From Leucobacter chromiisoli (GTDB lineage Bacteria > Actinomycetota > Actinomycetes > Actinomycetales > Microbacteriaceae): a stretch of 64,000 nucleotides of DNA. Positions 25,525 to 33,497 of this stretch are shown piece after piece. A program made the translations under genes and the position numbers. Within the stretch, counting starts at the first letter, position 1; every line of letters begins with the position of its first letter. Below the pieces are notes generated by a model. That model worked only from the letters and a program-made list of their open reading frames with translations. It was not told where the DNA came from and did no database searches. Location of the stretch: assembly GCF_016522505.1 (NCBI RefSeq), contig NZ_JAEHOH010000012.1, positions 89,970-153,969 on the forward strand, given 5' to 3'.

Positions 25525-27201
25525 TCACACCACCACGACGACGGGGACGATCATCGCCTTGCGGCGCAGCTTCGTGCCCACCCAGCGGCCGATCGTGCGG
25601 CGGGTGACCTGCTGCAGCGCGACCTGATCGGTGGCGCCGTTGCGCATGGCCTCCTCGAGCGCGTCCGCGATCTTCGGCTTGATCGTCTCGAACACCTTGT
25701 CGTCCTCCGCCACGCCCTTCGCGTGGATCTCGGGACCCGAGACGATCTGGCCGAGGCTCGTCTCAACGACGGTGATCACCGAGATGAAGCCCTCCTCGGC
25801 GAGCGTCCGACGATCCCGCAGGTCGTCGTCCGTGACGCGGCCGACGCTCTTGCCGTCGACGTAGATGAAGTCGATGTCGTGCTGCCCGACCTTGCGGGCG
25901 ACCCCGTCGACAAGATCCACGACCGTGCCGTTCTCGCCGATGATCGTGCGGTTCTGCGGCACGCCCGTCTCGATGGCGACCTGCGCGTTCGCCACGAGGT
26001 GGCGGTACTCGCCGTGGATGGGCATCACGTTCTTGGGGCGCACGATGTTGTAGCAGTACATGAGCTCGCCCGCGGCCGCGTGACCCGAGACGTGCACCTT
26101 CGCGTTGCCCTTGTGGACGACGTTGGCGCCGAGCTTCATGAGGCCGTTGATCACGCGGAACACCGAGTTCTCGTTGCCCGGGATCAGGCTGGAGGCGAGG
26201 ATCACGGTGTCGTCCTCGCCGATCTCGACCTGGTGCTCGCCGTTCGCCATGCGACTCAGCACGGCCATCGGCTCGCCCTGCGAGCCCGTGGACATGTACA
26301 CGATGCGGTGATCCGGGATGTCGCCGCTCTTCTTGAGGTCGACGAGCACCCCCTCGGGCACGTCGAGGTATCCCAGGTCGGCGGCGATCTTCATGTTGCG
26401 CACCATCGAGCGGCCGAGCAGCACGACGCGACGGCCGTTCTTCTGCGCCGCGTCGAGCACCTGCTGCACGCGGTGGACGTGGCTGGAGAAGCTCGCGACG
26501 ACCACCTTGCCCCGGCTCTTCGCGATGACCTGCTCGAGCACCGGGCCGATGTTCTTCTCGAGCGGCGTGAAGCCGGGCACCTCGGCGTTGGTCGAGTCGG
26601 TCATGAAGAGGTCGACGCCCTCCTCGCCGAGCCGCGCGAAGGCGCGCAGATCGGTGATGCGGCCGTCGAGCGGCAGCTGATCCATCTTGAAGTCGCCCGT
26701 GCCGATCACGAGGCCCGCCTGCGTGCGGATGGCCACGGCCAGGGCATCGGGGATCGAGTGGTTCACGGCGATGAACTCGAGGTCGAACGGGCCGAACCGC
26801 ACCCGGTCGCCCTCGGCGACCACCTGCGTGACCGGCTTGATCCGGTGCTCCTTGAGCTTCGCGGCGACGAGCGCGAGCGTCAGCTTGGAGCCGACGAGCG
26901 GGATGTCCTCGCGGCGCTTCAGCAGGTACGGCACGCCGCCGATGTGATCCTCGTGGCCGTGGGTCAGCACGACGGCGACGATGTCGCCGAGGCGGTGCTC
27001 GATCTGCGAGATGTCGGGCAGGATCAGGTCGACGCCCGGCTGGTGCTCCTCGGGGAAGAGCACGCCGCAGTCGACCACGAGCAGCTTGCCGTCGATCTCG
27101 TAGACGGTCATGTTGCGGCCGACCTCGCCGAGGCCGCCGAGCGGCGTGATCCTGAGGGTGCCCTGCTTGAGCTTGGGCGGAGCGTACGTGTGATTCGGCA
27201 C
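25525..27201 (-). CDS. rnj: Ribonuclease J
   Basis: Metallo-beta-lactamase-fold RNase with endo- and 5'-exonuclease activity in mRNA decay and rRNA maturation. 558 aa. Zinc motif HGHEDHIGG (81-89), MTDSTNAEVPG, beta-CASP motifs VVASFSSHVHRVQQ and GSQGEPMAVLSRMANG, HVSGHAAAGEL and MPIHGEYRHL all present; the C-terminal domain ends in VPVVVVV. GTG 27201 has AAGGAGG 9 nt upstream. It follows dapA by 27 nt and precedes Fem ligase 3 by 3 nt; dapA-rnj-ftsK order is conserved in actinobacteria, here with the cell-wall island inserted before ftsK. Confidence 0.96.
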   Translation of the reverse strand: MPNHTYAPPKLKQGTLRITPLGGLGEVGRNMTVYEIDGKLLVVDCGVLFPEEHQPGVDLILPDISQIEHRLGDIVAVVLTHGHEDHIGGVPYLLKRREDIPLVGSKLTLALVAAKLKEHRIKPVTQVVAEGDRVRFGPFDLEFIAVNHSIPDALAVAIRTQAGLVIGTGDFKMDQLPLDGRITDLRAFARLGEEGVDLFMTDSTNAEVPGFTPLEKNIGPVLEQVIAKSRGKVVVASFSSHVHRVQQVLDAAQKNGRRVVLLGRSMVRNMKIAADLGYLDVPEGVLVDLKKSGDIPDHRIVYMSTGSQGEPMAVLSRMANGEHQVEIGEDDTVILASSLIPGNENSVFRVINGLMKLGANVVHKGNAKVHVSGHAAAGELMYCYNIVRPKNVMPIHGEYRHLVANAQVAIETGVPQNRTIIGENGTVVDLVDGVARKVGQHDIDFIYVDGKSVGRVTDDDLRDRRTLAEEGFISVITVVETSLGQIVSGPEIHAKGVAEDDKVFETIKPKIADALEEAMRNGATDQVALQQVTRRTIGRWVGTKLRRKAMIVPVVVVV

Positions 27202-27228
27202 TGAGGTGTGCCTCCTTAAGGTTCTGGG

Positions 27229-28206
27229 TTAGCGGGTGGTGCCGGCTACCTTCGGCAGGGCACCGCCGGCAGCCGCGTTGCGGTCCGGCCTGAAGTTGGA
27301 GAAGTCGACGCCCGGGACGTCGTGCACGAGCGCGAGCTCGTCCTCGATGGTGGCGGCCTCCCACTCCTCGGGGCCGACGAGGGGCAGGCGCACGCGCGGG
27401 CTGCCGATGCGGCCGAGGCCGTGGAGGACGTACTTGGTCGCGACGGTGCCGGGCACGTGGGTCATCACGGCCCGCACCAGCGGCTCGAGGCGCTGGTGCA
27501 TGTCGCGGGCGGTGTGCAGGTCCCCGGCGTTCACCGCGTCGATGATGGCGCGGTAGGGGGCAGCCGCGATGTTGGCGGTGACCCCGATGAGGCCGGTCGC
27601 GCCGATCGCGAGCTCGGGGAGCACGTTCGCGTCGTCGCCCGAGAAGTACATGAGATCCGTCTGGTTGAGCACGCGGCTCACCTCGCTGAGGTCGCCCTTG
27701 GCGTCCTTCACCGCGAGGATGTTCGGGTGCTTCGCGAGACGCAGGATGGTCTCGTACTTGATCGGCACGCCCGTTCGTCCGGGGATGTCGTAGAGGATCA
27801 CCGGCAGGTCGGTCGCGTCGGCCACCATGCGGAAGTGCGTGAGGATCCCCGCCTGGGTCGGCTTGTTGTAGTACGGGGTGACGATCATCACGCCGTCGGC
27901 CCCGGCCTTCTCGCTGGCCTTGTAGAGCTCGATGGCGTGCGCGGTCTCGTTCGAGCCGCCGCCCGTGATGATCTTCGCGCGCCCGCTCGAGACCGACTTG
28001 CCGACCTCGACGAGCTTCAGCTTCTCGGCGTCGGTGAGCGTGGAGGTCTCACCGGTCGTGCCCGTCACGACGATGCCGTCCGCACCGTTCGCGATGCAGT
28101 CCTCGATGTGCTGCTCGGTCGCCTGCCAGTCGACTTCGCCGTCCGCCTGGAACGGGGTCACCAGCGCGACCAGCACCTGGCCGAAGGGGTTCTCTGTGGT
28201 CGTCAC
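27229..28206 (-). CDS. dapA: 4-hydroxy-tetrahydrodipicolinate synthase
   Basis: First committed enzyme of the lysine/diaminopimelate branch: condenses pyruvate with aspartate semialdehyde. 325 aa. Schiff-base lysine K167 in ILAVKDAKGD, the TGTTGE motif (49-54), catalytic tyrosine in LYDIPGRTG (about 139) and PYYNKP are visible. GTG 28206 is 6 nt after TAGCCT, again a probable leaderless start. Forms an operon with rnj. Confidence 0.96.
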   Translation of the reverse strand: MTTTENPFGQVLVALVTPFQADGEVDWQATEQHIEDCIANGADGIVVTGTTGETSTLTDAEKLKLVEVGKSVSSGRAKIITGGGSNETAHAIELYKASEKAGADGVMIVTPYYNKPTQAGILTHFRMVADATDLPVILYDIPGRTGVPIKYETILRLAKHPNILAVKDAKGDLSEVSRVLNQTDLMYFSGDDANVLPELAIGATGLIGVTANIAAAPYRAIIDAVNAGDLHTARDMHQRLEPLVRAVMTHVPGTVATKYVLHGLGRIGSPRVRLPLVGPEEWEAATIEDELALVHDVPGVDFSNFRPDRNAAAGGALPKVAGTTR

Positions 28207-28212
28207 CTCTCT

Positions 28213-28218
28213 AGGCTA
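28213..28218 (-). promoter_or_regulatory. -10 hexamer of dapA (leaderless)
   Basis: TAGCCT on the minus strand, 6 nt from GTG 28206. Confidence 0.5.
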
Positions 28219-28317
28219 CCCGACGGCGCCGGGGAACATCGCAGCGGCGGCTCGGGATCGACCCCGACCGCAGCTCGTCTCTTCTCCTTCGCACAGGAAT
28301 GTTCCACGATGTAGCAC

Positions 28318-28520
28318 ATGCGCACCGTCGGCATCAGGGCACTCAAGCAGAACGCGTCCGAGGTCGTCGCGCGCGCGGCCAAGGGCGAGGTCATCGAGAT
28401 CACCGATCACGGGAAACCGGTCGCCAAGATCTGCCGCTGCAGACGGATCGCTACGAGGAGCTGGTAGCGTCCGGTCAGCTCACGCCTCCGCGCCAGAGCC
28501 TCGCCGGTCTGAGGCTCTGG
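28318..28520 (+). pseudogene. Phd/YefM-type antitoxin gene, frameshifted
   Basis: ATG 28318 opens a frame that reads like the DNA-binding half of a Phd/VapB-type antitoxin: MRTVGIRALKQNASEVVARAAKG, then EVIEITDHGKPVAKI (38 residues in all). It then leaves the family pattern and stops at 28467. The expected continuation, PLQTDRYEELVASGQLTPPRQSLAGL, is found in the next frame, so a single base has been lost around 28434. No toxin gene (PIN, RelE or Doc) follows; downstream bases show no coding signal. A 10-bp inverted repeat (28493-28520) marks the end. Either a decayed toxin-antitoxin locus or an assembly error; the right end of the remnant is approximate. Confidence 0.6.
28493..28520. terminator. 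Hairpin at the end of the antitoxin remnant
   Basis: CCAGAGCCTC (28493-28502) and GAGGCTCTGG (28511-28520) form a perfect 10-bp stem with an 8-nt loop. It overlaps the end of the reading frame of the antitoxin remnant. The roughly 150 bases between it and the folA stop hold nothing recognisable. Confidence 0.45.
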
Positions 28521-28668
28521 ATCACGGAGTTCGACCGCCAGCTCCGGGACCTCGACATCCCGACCGGTAACGCCAGCGGCGCGCGCCGGGCTCGCCGCCC
28601 CGCGCATGCCGCGCGCCGACTCGGAGACGACCGCCCGAGCCGCCACTCACTCGGCGCCGACCGATGGC

Positions 28669-29289
28669 TCAGCCCCGCACCCAGCGCTCGAAGCGGTAGA
28701 CGAGGCCCGTCCTCGACGTGAGCGCCTCCCCGGGATCGACGAGTCGCCACTCTGGGCCGATCTCGGGGGCGAAGGTGTCTGCGCCGTCGACGTCGAGCTC
28801 GATCCTCGTCACCGCGAGCTCGCGGGCGAGCGGCATCGCCGCGCGGTAGAGCCGGCCGCCGCCGATCACCCAGGCCGCGCGCGCCGGCCAGATCCCGGGA
28901 TCCTGGCAGGACGCCCCCTCCTCGGCGGCGAGCCGTGCGAGGTGCGCCTCGAACTCGGCCCGCACGGCGCCCTCCGCGCGCGACACGGCCTCCTCGAGCG
29001 AGGGCACCGCGCTCGCGCCCGGCGCCTCGTAGCCGGGGTCGCGCGTGACGACGAGGTTCTCGCGCCCTGGGAGCGGGCGGAACCGCTCGGGCAGCGACTC
29101 CCAGGTGCGCCGGCCCATGATGACGGGGGCGCCCCAGGTGCGCTGCTTGAAGTAGGCGAGGTCCTCCGGCAGGTGCCACGGCATCCCGCCGTCCCGGCCG
29201 ATCGCCCCGCCGCGGGCCTCGGCCCAGATCATGCCGATGCCCTCGCCGACGGCCGGCAGCAGGTCCTCCCGCAGCTCTTCGCGTCTCAC
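28669..29289 (-). CDS. folA: Dihydrofolate reductase
   Basis: Reduces dihydrofolate to tetrahydrofolate, refilling the cofactor used up by ThyA. 206 aa. IWAEARGGAIGRDGGMPWHLPEDLAYFK (folate pocket), VIMGRRTWESLP (NADPH-binding), the LVVTR strand and WVIGGGRLYRAAMP are typical. Longer than most bacterial DHFRs (about 160-180) because of a 19-residue N-terminal stretch and an insertion (about 105-128, rich in E and A). GTG 29289 lies 10 nt after the thyA stop; ATG 29232, with GAGG upstream, would trim the protein to MIWAEARGG and is a serious alternative. thyA-folA form an operon. Confidence 0.94.
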   Translation of the reverse strand: MRREELREDLLPAVGEGIGMIWAEARGGAIGRDGGMPWHLPEDLAYFKQRTWGAPVIMGRRTWESLPERFRPLPGRENLVVTRDPGYEAPGASAVPSLEEAVSRAEGAVRAEFEAHLARLAAEEGASCQDPGIWPARAAWVIGGGRLYRAAMPLARELAVTRIELDVDGADTFAPEIGPEWRLVDPGEALTSRTGLVYRFERWVRG

Positions 29290-29299
29290 GTCGGCCCGC

Positions 29300-30109
29300 T
29301 CACACCGCCACCGGGGCCTTGATGCCCGGATGGTGCTCGTAGCCGACGACCGTGAAGTCGTCGAGCTCGTAGTCGAAGACGGAGTCGCGGTCGGCGATCT
29401 CGATGCGCGGATACGGATACGGCTCGCGCGCCAGCTGCCGCTCGACCTGCTCGACGTGGTTGTCGTAGATGTGGCAGTCGCCGCCGGTCCAGACGAACTC
29501 GCCGGGCTCGAGCCCGGTCTGCTTCGCCATCATCAGGGTGAGCAGCGCGTAGGAGGCGATGTTGAAGGGCACGCCGAGGAACATGTCGGCGGAGCGCTGG
29601 TACAGCTGGCAGGAGAGCCTGCCGTCGGCGACGTAGAACTGGAAGAAGGCGTGGCACGGCGCGAGGGCCATGTCGCCGAGGTCCGCGACGTTCCACGCCG
29701 AGACGATGAGCCGCCGTGAGTCGGGGTTCGTGCGGATCTGCTCGAGGACCCCGGCGATCTGATCGATGTGCTCCCCCGACGGCGTCGGCCAGGAGCGCCA
29801 CTGCACGCCGTACACGGGCCCGAGGTCACCGTGCTCGTCGGCCCACTCGTCCCAGATGGTGACGCCGTGATCCCTGAGGAAGCCGATGTTGCCCTCGCCC
29901 CGCAGGAACCAGAGCAGCTCGACGGCGACGGACTTGAAGTGCACCCGCTTGGTGGTGATGAGGGGGAAGGACTCGGCGAGATCGTAGCGGATCTGGCGCC
30001 CGAAGAGACTGCGCGTGCCGGTGCCCGTGCGATCGGATTTCGGGGTGCCGGTCTCGAGCACCTCCCGCAGCAGGTCCTCGTAGGGGGTGGGGATCGTGTT
30101 CGCGCTCAC
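29300..30109 (-). CDS. thyA: Thymidylate synthase
   Basis: Methylates dUMP to dTMP with methylene-tetrahydrofolate. 269 aa. Catalytic Cys152 in [12 protein letters not shown], the DRTGTGT loop, [15 protein letters not shown], and the dUMP-binding RRLIVSAWN and [20 protein letters not shown] are all present. GTG 30109 gives the normal N terminus [17 protein letters not shown] and lies 7 nt from a TAGACT hexamer; the frame stays open upstream to 30199, but that extension has no homology. Classical ThyA rather than the flavin-dependent ThyX seen at this locus in many actinobacteria. Confidence 0.97.
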   Translation of the reverse strand: MSANTIPTPYEDLLREVLETGTPKSDRTGTGTRSLFGRQIRYDLAESFPLITTKRVHFKSVAVELLWFLRGEGNIGFLRDHGVTIWDEWADEHGDLGPVYGVQWRSWPTPSGEHIDQIAGVLEQIRTNPDSRRLIVSAWNVADLGDMALAPCHAFFQFYVADGRLSCQLYQRSADMFLGVPFNIASYALLTLMMAKQTGLEPGEFVWTGGDCHIYDNHVEQVERQLAREPYPYPRIEIADRDSVFDYELDDFTVVGYEHHPGIKAPVAV

Positions 30110-30116
30110 GCCCTCG

Positions 30117-30122
30117 AGTCTA
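30117..30122 (-). promoter_or_regulatory. -10 hexamer of thyA (leaderless)
   Basis: TAGACT on the minus strand, 7 nt from GTG 30109. Confidence 0.55.
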
Positions 30123-30227
30123 CCGCCGCGAGAGCCGGCGAGCAGGACCCCGCGGAACCGACGACCGCGCATTATTGCGCCTCGGCATCTCGCGGTCAAC
30201 CGTCTATGCCGGCCCGAGCGGCGTCGT

Positions 30228-30233
30228 TAGCTT
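30228..30233 (+). promoter_or_regulatory. -10-like hexamer of the small acidic protein gene
   Basis: TAGCTT ends 6 nt before ATG 30240, matching the leaderless pattern of neighbouring genes and supporting this small gene. Confidence 0.35.
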
Positions 30234-30239
30234 CGGAGC

Positions 30240-30461
30240 ATGGTAGCACCGAATCCCCGCAGCCTCGGCGACTCGTTCCCCGACGACTCGTTCCCCGACA
30301 GCCGCTCTCTCCGCGAGGAGGACGGGACGGAGCAGGAGTCGGAGGAGCGAGACGAGTCCCCGCGCGACGCCGACGACGTCCGAGACGCGTCGGGACAGGA
30401 CTTCCAGAACCCGATGACCGAGGAGGACACGGCCTCCGGGGGTCCGGCCGATCCCGCCTAG
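30240..30461 (+). CDS. Small acidic hypothetical protein
   Basis: 73 aa, no recognisable family. Very rich in D, E, S and R with no hydrophobic core or membrane segment, so probably disordered; contains the duplicated SFPDDSFPDS. It lies alone on the plus strand between the divergent thyA and convergent with the APC permease, overlapping the permease stop by four bases. GGAGC just before the ATG and a -10-like hexamer at the leaderless distance support expression. Its reality is uncertain; conservation in relatives would decide. Confidence 0.45.
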   Translation: MVAPNPRSLGDSFPDDSFPDSRSLREEDGTEQESEERDESPRDADDVRDASGQDFQNPMTEEDTASGGPADPA

Positions 30462-32053
30462 GCGCCGAGCCCGTCGTCGAACGCCTCGAGGGTCTCGGTC
30501 TCGCGGCTGTCGTCGCTGCGGCTGAGCACCTCGCCGCGGAAGAAGGCCGGGGAGGCCTTCGCCTGGATGAGCATCAGCGCGACGCCGATGCCGAGCACCA
30601 CGACGCCGATGATGCCGACGAGCCCGATGCCCGCGACGTTGCTGCCGGATCCGAAGGCGGGATCCATGCTGTCGACCGTGGTCTGCACGAACACGACGAG
30701 CAGCAGCACGCCGCCGAGTGCGGGCAGGACGATCTTCGAGACCACGGCGCCGAGCCCCTCCCGCAGGGCGGTCTTGCGGAAGTACCAGGGACTGGCGAGC
30801 GCGGTGACGCCGTAGTAGAAGCAGACCATCATGCCGAGCGCCGTGATCGTGTCCCACAGCACGTCCTCGCTGATGAAGCGCATCACGGCGTAGAAGGCCG
30901 ACGCCACGACGGACGACCACAGCAGCGCGACGTGGGGCGACTTGAACCTCGGGTGGATCTTCTTGATCGAAGCCGGCAGCGCCCCGTAGTGCGACATCGC
31001 GAGCAGGGTGCGCGCCGGGGAGATGGCGGTGGAGTTGATCGAGGCCATCGCGCTCACGAGGATCGCGAGCGAGAGCAGGATCGCCGCGGGCCCCATGACG
31101 GGGTGGGCGAGCGCGGCGAAGACGTTCTCCGCGATGTCGGGGTTGTTGAGACCGGTGCCCGTCTCGCCGAGCCCGGCGTAGGCGACAGTCGCCGTCGCCG
31201 TTCCGACGTAGAGCACGACCAGGATCGCGACGAGGATCATCGCGGCCTTGCTCTCGGTCGAGAGCCGCCCCTTCGAGGGCTTGGTCTCCTCGCCCATCGT
31301 CAGCACCGTGTCCCAGCCCCAGTACACGAAGATCGACACCGCGATGCCCGCGGCGAACGCGCTGAAGCCGTCGACCTCGAGGGGGTTGAACCACGAGAGC
31401 TCGGGCAGCCGGCCCTCGGCGTTGGCGGGATCCCCGGCGCCGACGAACATCGCGACGATGAACCAGACGAGCACGGCCATCTGGAAGAGCACCGTGATGT
31501 ACTGGAACACCTTCGTCGAGGTCATGCCGCGGTAGGAGATGAAGGTGGCGAGCGCCATGAACCCGAGGCACACCGCGATGTTGATGAACCGGTTGCCGGC
31601 GAGCTCGGCGATCGCGGGATCGCCCGTGACGATGCTGATCGACTGGAAGAGGAACTCGACCGCGATGCCCGCGAGGTTCGAGAGCACGAGCACGGTGGCC
31701 GCGATGAGGCCCCAGCCGGCCATCCAGCCGATCCAGGGGCCGAAGGCACGGGTCGCCCAGGTGAACGACGTTCCGGAGTCGGGCATCGCCGTGTTGAGGG
31801 CGCGGTAGCCGAGCGCCACGAGCAGCATCGGGATGAAGCCCATGAGGAAGATCGCGGGGGTCTGGTAGCCCACCTCGCTCGCGGCGGGGCCGACCGCGGC
31901 CGTGAGCGTGTAGGCGGGCGCGCAGGTGGACAGGCCGATCACGAGCGCGCCGAGCACGCCGACGGTTCCCGATTGGAGGCCCTTCCGGCTGATCCCGGTC
32001 ACCGAATCGAGGGCCCGCGTGGGCGGGCTCGTCTGTGTCGCGTCCTTCGTCAT
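30458..32053 (-). CDS. APC-family amino acid permease
   Basis: 531-aa integral membrane transporter with about 12-14 helices. The first helix carries the unwound GALVIGLSTCAPAYTLTAAVGPAASEVG segment typical of the APC superfamily, followed by MPDSGTSFTWATRAFGPWIGWMAGWGLIAATVLVLSNLAG; VYWGWDTVLTMGEETKPSKG and ISPARTLLAMSHYGALP also match amino acid permeases. Substrate unknown. ATG 32053 (GAGG upstream) is chosen because the open frame upstream has no homology. It separates thyA-folA from dapB, which are adjacent in many relatives, so it is probably an insertion. Confidence 0.9.
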   Translation of the reverse strand: MTKDATQTSPPTRALDSVTGISRKGLQSGTVGVLGALVIGLSTCAPAYTLTAAVGPAASEVGYQTPAIFLMGFIPMLLVALGYRALNTAMPDSGTSFTWATRAFGPWIGWMAGWGLIAATVLVLSNLAGIAVEFLFQSISIVTGDPAIAELAGNRFINIAVCLGFMALATFISYRGMTSTKVFQYITVLFQMAVLVWFIVAMFVGAGDPANAEGRLPELSWFNPLEVDGFSAFAAGIAVSIFVYWGWDTVLTMGEETKPSKGRLSTESKAAMILVAILVVLYVGTATATVAYAGLGETGTGLNNPDIAENVFAALAHPVMGPAAILLSLAILVSAMASINSTAISPARTLLAMSHYGALPASIKKIHPRFKSPHVALLWSSVVASAFYAVMRFISEDVLWDTITALGMMVCFYYGVTALASPWYFRKTALREGLGAVVSKIVLPALGGVLLLVVFVQTTVDSMDPAFGSGSNVAGIGLVGIIGVVVLGIGVALMLIQAKASPAFFRGEVLSRSDDSRETETLEAFDDGLGA

Positions 32054-32187
32054 GGAAAGCTCGCCTCTTTCTCGGGGCTGCGTCGCGCCCGTATCACCTC
32101 TCCTGCACCGGCGTATGAGATCCGGGGTCATGGGGCCCCGGCCGGTGAAGTCCGCCGACGATTGTAGGCACTGAACGACTGAAAACC

Positions 32188-32664
32188 CTAATTATCCGAA
32201 CTTTCACCACGGATTTCGTCGCGCCTACAGGAAATCGCTTGTCTGATCGCCGCTCTGGCCCGCTTCCGGTCGCCGCAGGCGTCGTACACGATCCCGAGCC
32301 GCATCCAGGCGCGCCACGATCCGGGGTCCGCCTCGGCGGCGGCCCGGTAGCGCGGGAACAGAGCGTCCGCCTGCGCCCGGTCCGGTCGCCCCGAGGGCAG
32401 CGTGTCGACCTCCTCGTCGGGCAGCAGCCCCTCGCTCTCGAGCAGGTCGAGCAGCTGGTGGGTGCGGTGTCCGAAGCTCAGCTCCCGCAGCAGCGCCCAC
32501 GCCCCGAGCACGGGCAGGATCACGAGCGCGACGCCCATCGCCACCGCGAGCGGGGAGCCGGAACCCAGCAGGGCGAGGGCGCGCACGCCGACGAACACGA
32601 GGTAGAGCAGCAGCAGCGCCGTGATGACGACGACCCCGACGAGGGATCTCGCGCGAGGGGTCAT
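32188..32664 (-). CDS. Membrane protein with TPR-like C terminus
   Basis: 158 aa. Two N-terminal membrane helices (about 8-30 and 38-58) and a cytoplasmic or periplasmic tail with one TPR-like unit (ALFPRYRAAAEADPGSWRAWMRLGIVYDACGDRKRARAAIRQAI). The ATG overlaps the dapB stop (ATGA), so it is translated together with dapB. Proteins of this type are seen after dapB in Microbacteriaceae, but I do not know a function. Confidence 0.8.
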   Translation of the reverse strand: MTPRARSLVGVVVITALLLLYLVFVGVRALALLGSGSPLAVAMGVALVILPVLGAWALLRELSFGHRTHQLLDLLESEGLLPDEEVDTLPSGRPDRAQADALFPRYRAAAEADPGSWRAWMRLGIVYDACGDRKRARAAIRQAISCRRDEIRGESSDN

Positions 32665-33425
32665 GCCCCGGCTCCGGGAGACCCGGCCGAGGCGATGGCG
32701 CCGAGCCCGAGGATCCCGTCGAGCCCGACGGTGAGCCCCGTCGTCGTGCGCGCGGCCTCGAGCGCCGCGACGATGCCGGCCCGGTAGGCGTCGTTCGAGT
32801 GCGTGTCGTGGGTGACCGTGAGCACCTCGCCGGGGCCGCCGAAGCGCACCTCCTGCTTCGCCACCACCCCCGCCAGCCGCAGGCTGTGCACGGGAATCCC
32901 GGCGACGAGCTCGCCGCGCGCCGGCTGCTCGGCGAAGGGGGCATCGACCGGCGCCCCCTGCCGCGCCTCGGCCATCAGCTCGGCCGTGCGCACCGCGGTG
33001 CCCGAGGGCGAGTCCACCTTCCGCGGGTGGTGGGCCTCGATCACCTCGACCGCGTCGAAGTAGGGCGCGGCGATCCGGGCGAGCGCGGTGCCGATCACCG
33101 AGCCGAGCGAGAAGTTGGGCACGACGATGGCGCCGGCCCCGGGGATCCCGTCGACGAGGGCGCGCAGGCCGGCGAGCCGGTCCGCCGACCAGCCGCTCGT
33201 GCCGACGATCACCCGCTGGCCCCGGCGGAGCGCCCGCTCGACGATCGCGGGCGAGGCGTCGGGGGTGCTGACGTCGATCAGGATCGCGGCGTCGGCGCCC
33301 TCGTCCGGAGCGCTCCCGCTGCTGAGCCGGGCCGCGAGCTCGAACTCGGGGTGGTCGTCGACCACCCGGCACACCAGGGTGCCCAGACGACCTGTGGATC
33401 CGGAGACGGCGACGCTCGATGACAT
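32661..33425 (-). CDS. dapB: 4-hydroxy-tetrahydrodipicolinate reductase
   Basis: Second step of the lysine/DAP branch. 254 aa. N-terminal NAD(P)-binding VAVSGSTGRLGTLV (a variant of GxxGRMG), the substrate motif EAHHPRKVDSPSGTA (130-144) and VGTSGWS are visible. ATG 33425 is 6 nt from TACGCT, a probable leaderless start. Coupled to the downstream TPR-like gene. Confidence 0.96.
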   Translation of the reverse strand: MSSSVAVSGSTGRLGTLVCRVVDDHPEFELAARLSSGSAPDEGADAAILIDVSTPDASPAIVERALRRGQRVIVGTSGWSADRLAGLRALVDGIPGAGAIVVPNFSLGSVIGTALARIAAPYFDAVEVIEAHHPRKVDSPSGTAVRTAELMAEARQGAPVDAPFAEQPARGELVAGIPVHSLRLAGVVAKQEVRFGGPGEVLTVTHDTHSNDAYRAGIVAALEAARTTTGLTVGLDGILGLGAIASAGSPGAGA

Positions 33426-33431
33426 GCTCCC

Positions 33432-33437
33432 AGCGTA
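33432..33437 (-). promoter_or_regulatory. -10 hexamer of dapB (leaderless)
   Basis: TACGCT on the minus strand, 6 nt from ATG 33425. Confidence 0.45.
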
Positions 33438-33497
33438 GTGCCTGGGCGCGGAGCGGCCCGGGCGCGTCTCAGGCCGCGGACGCGAGCCGGGCGCCGG

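Noticed and set aside
22149..27204. Long frames opposite the FemABX genes and rnj (22149-24332 minus, 24439-27204 plus)
   Set aside because: Mirror frames of real genes, no family features.
28579..28668. A toxin gene after the antitoxin remnant
   Set aside because: No start, frame or PIN/RelE/Doc pattern before the folA stop.
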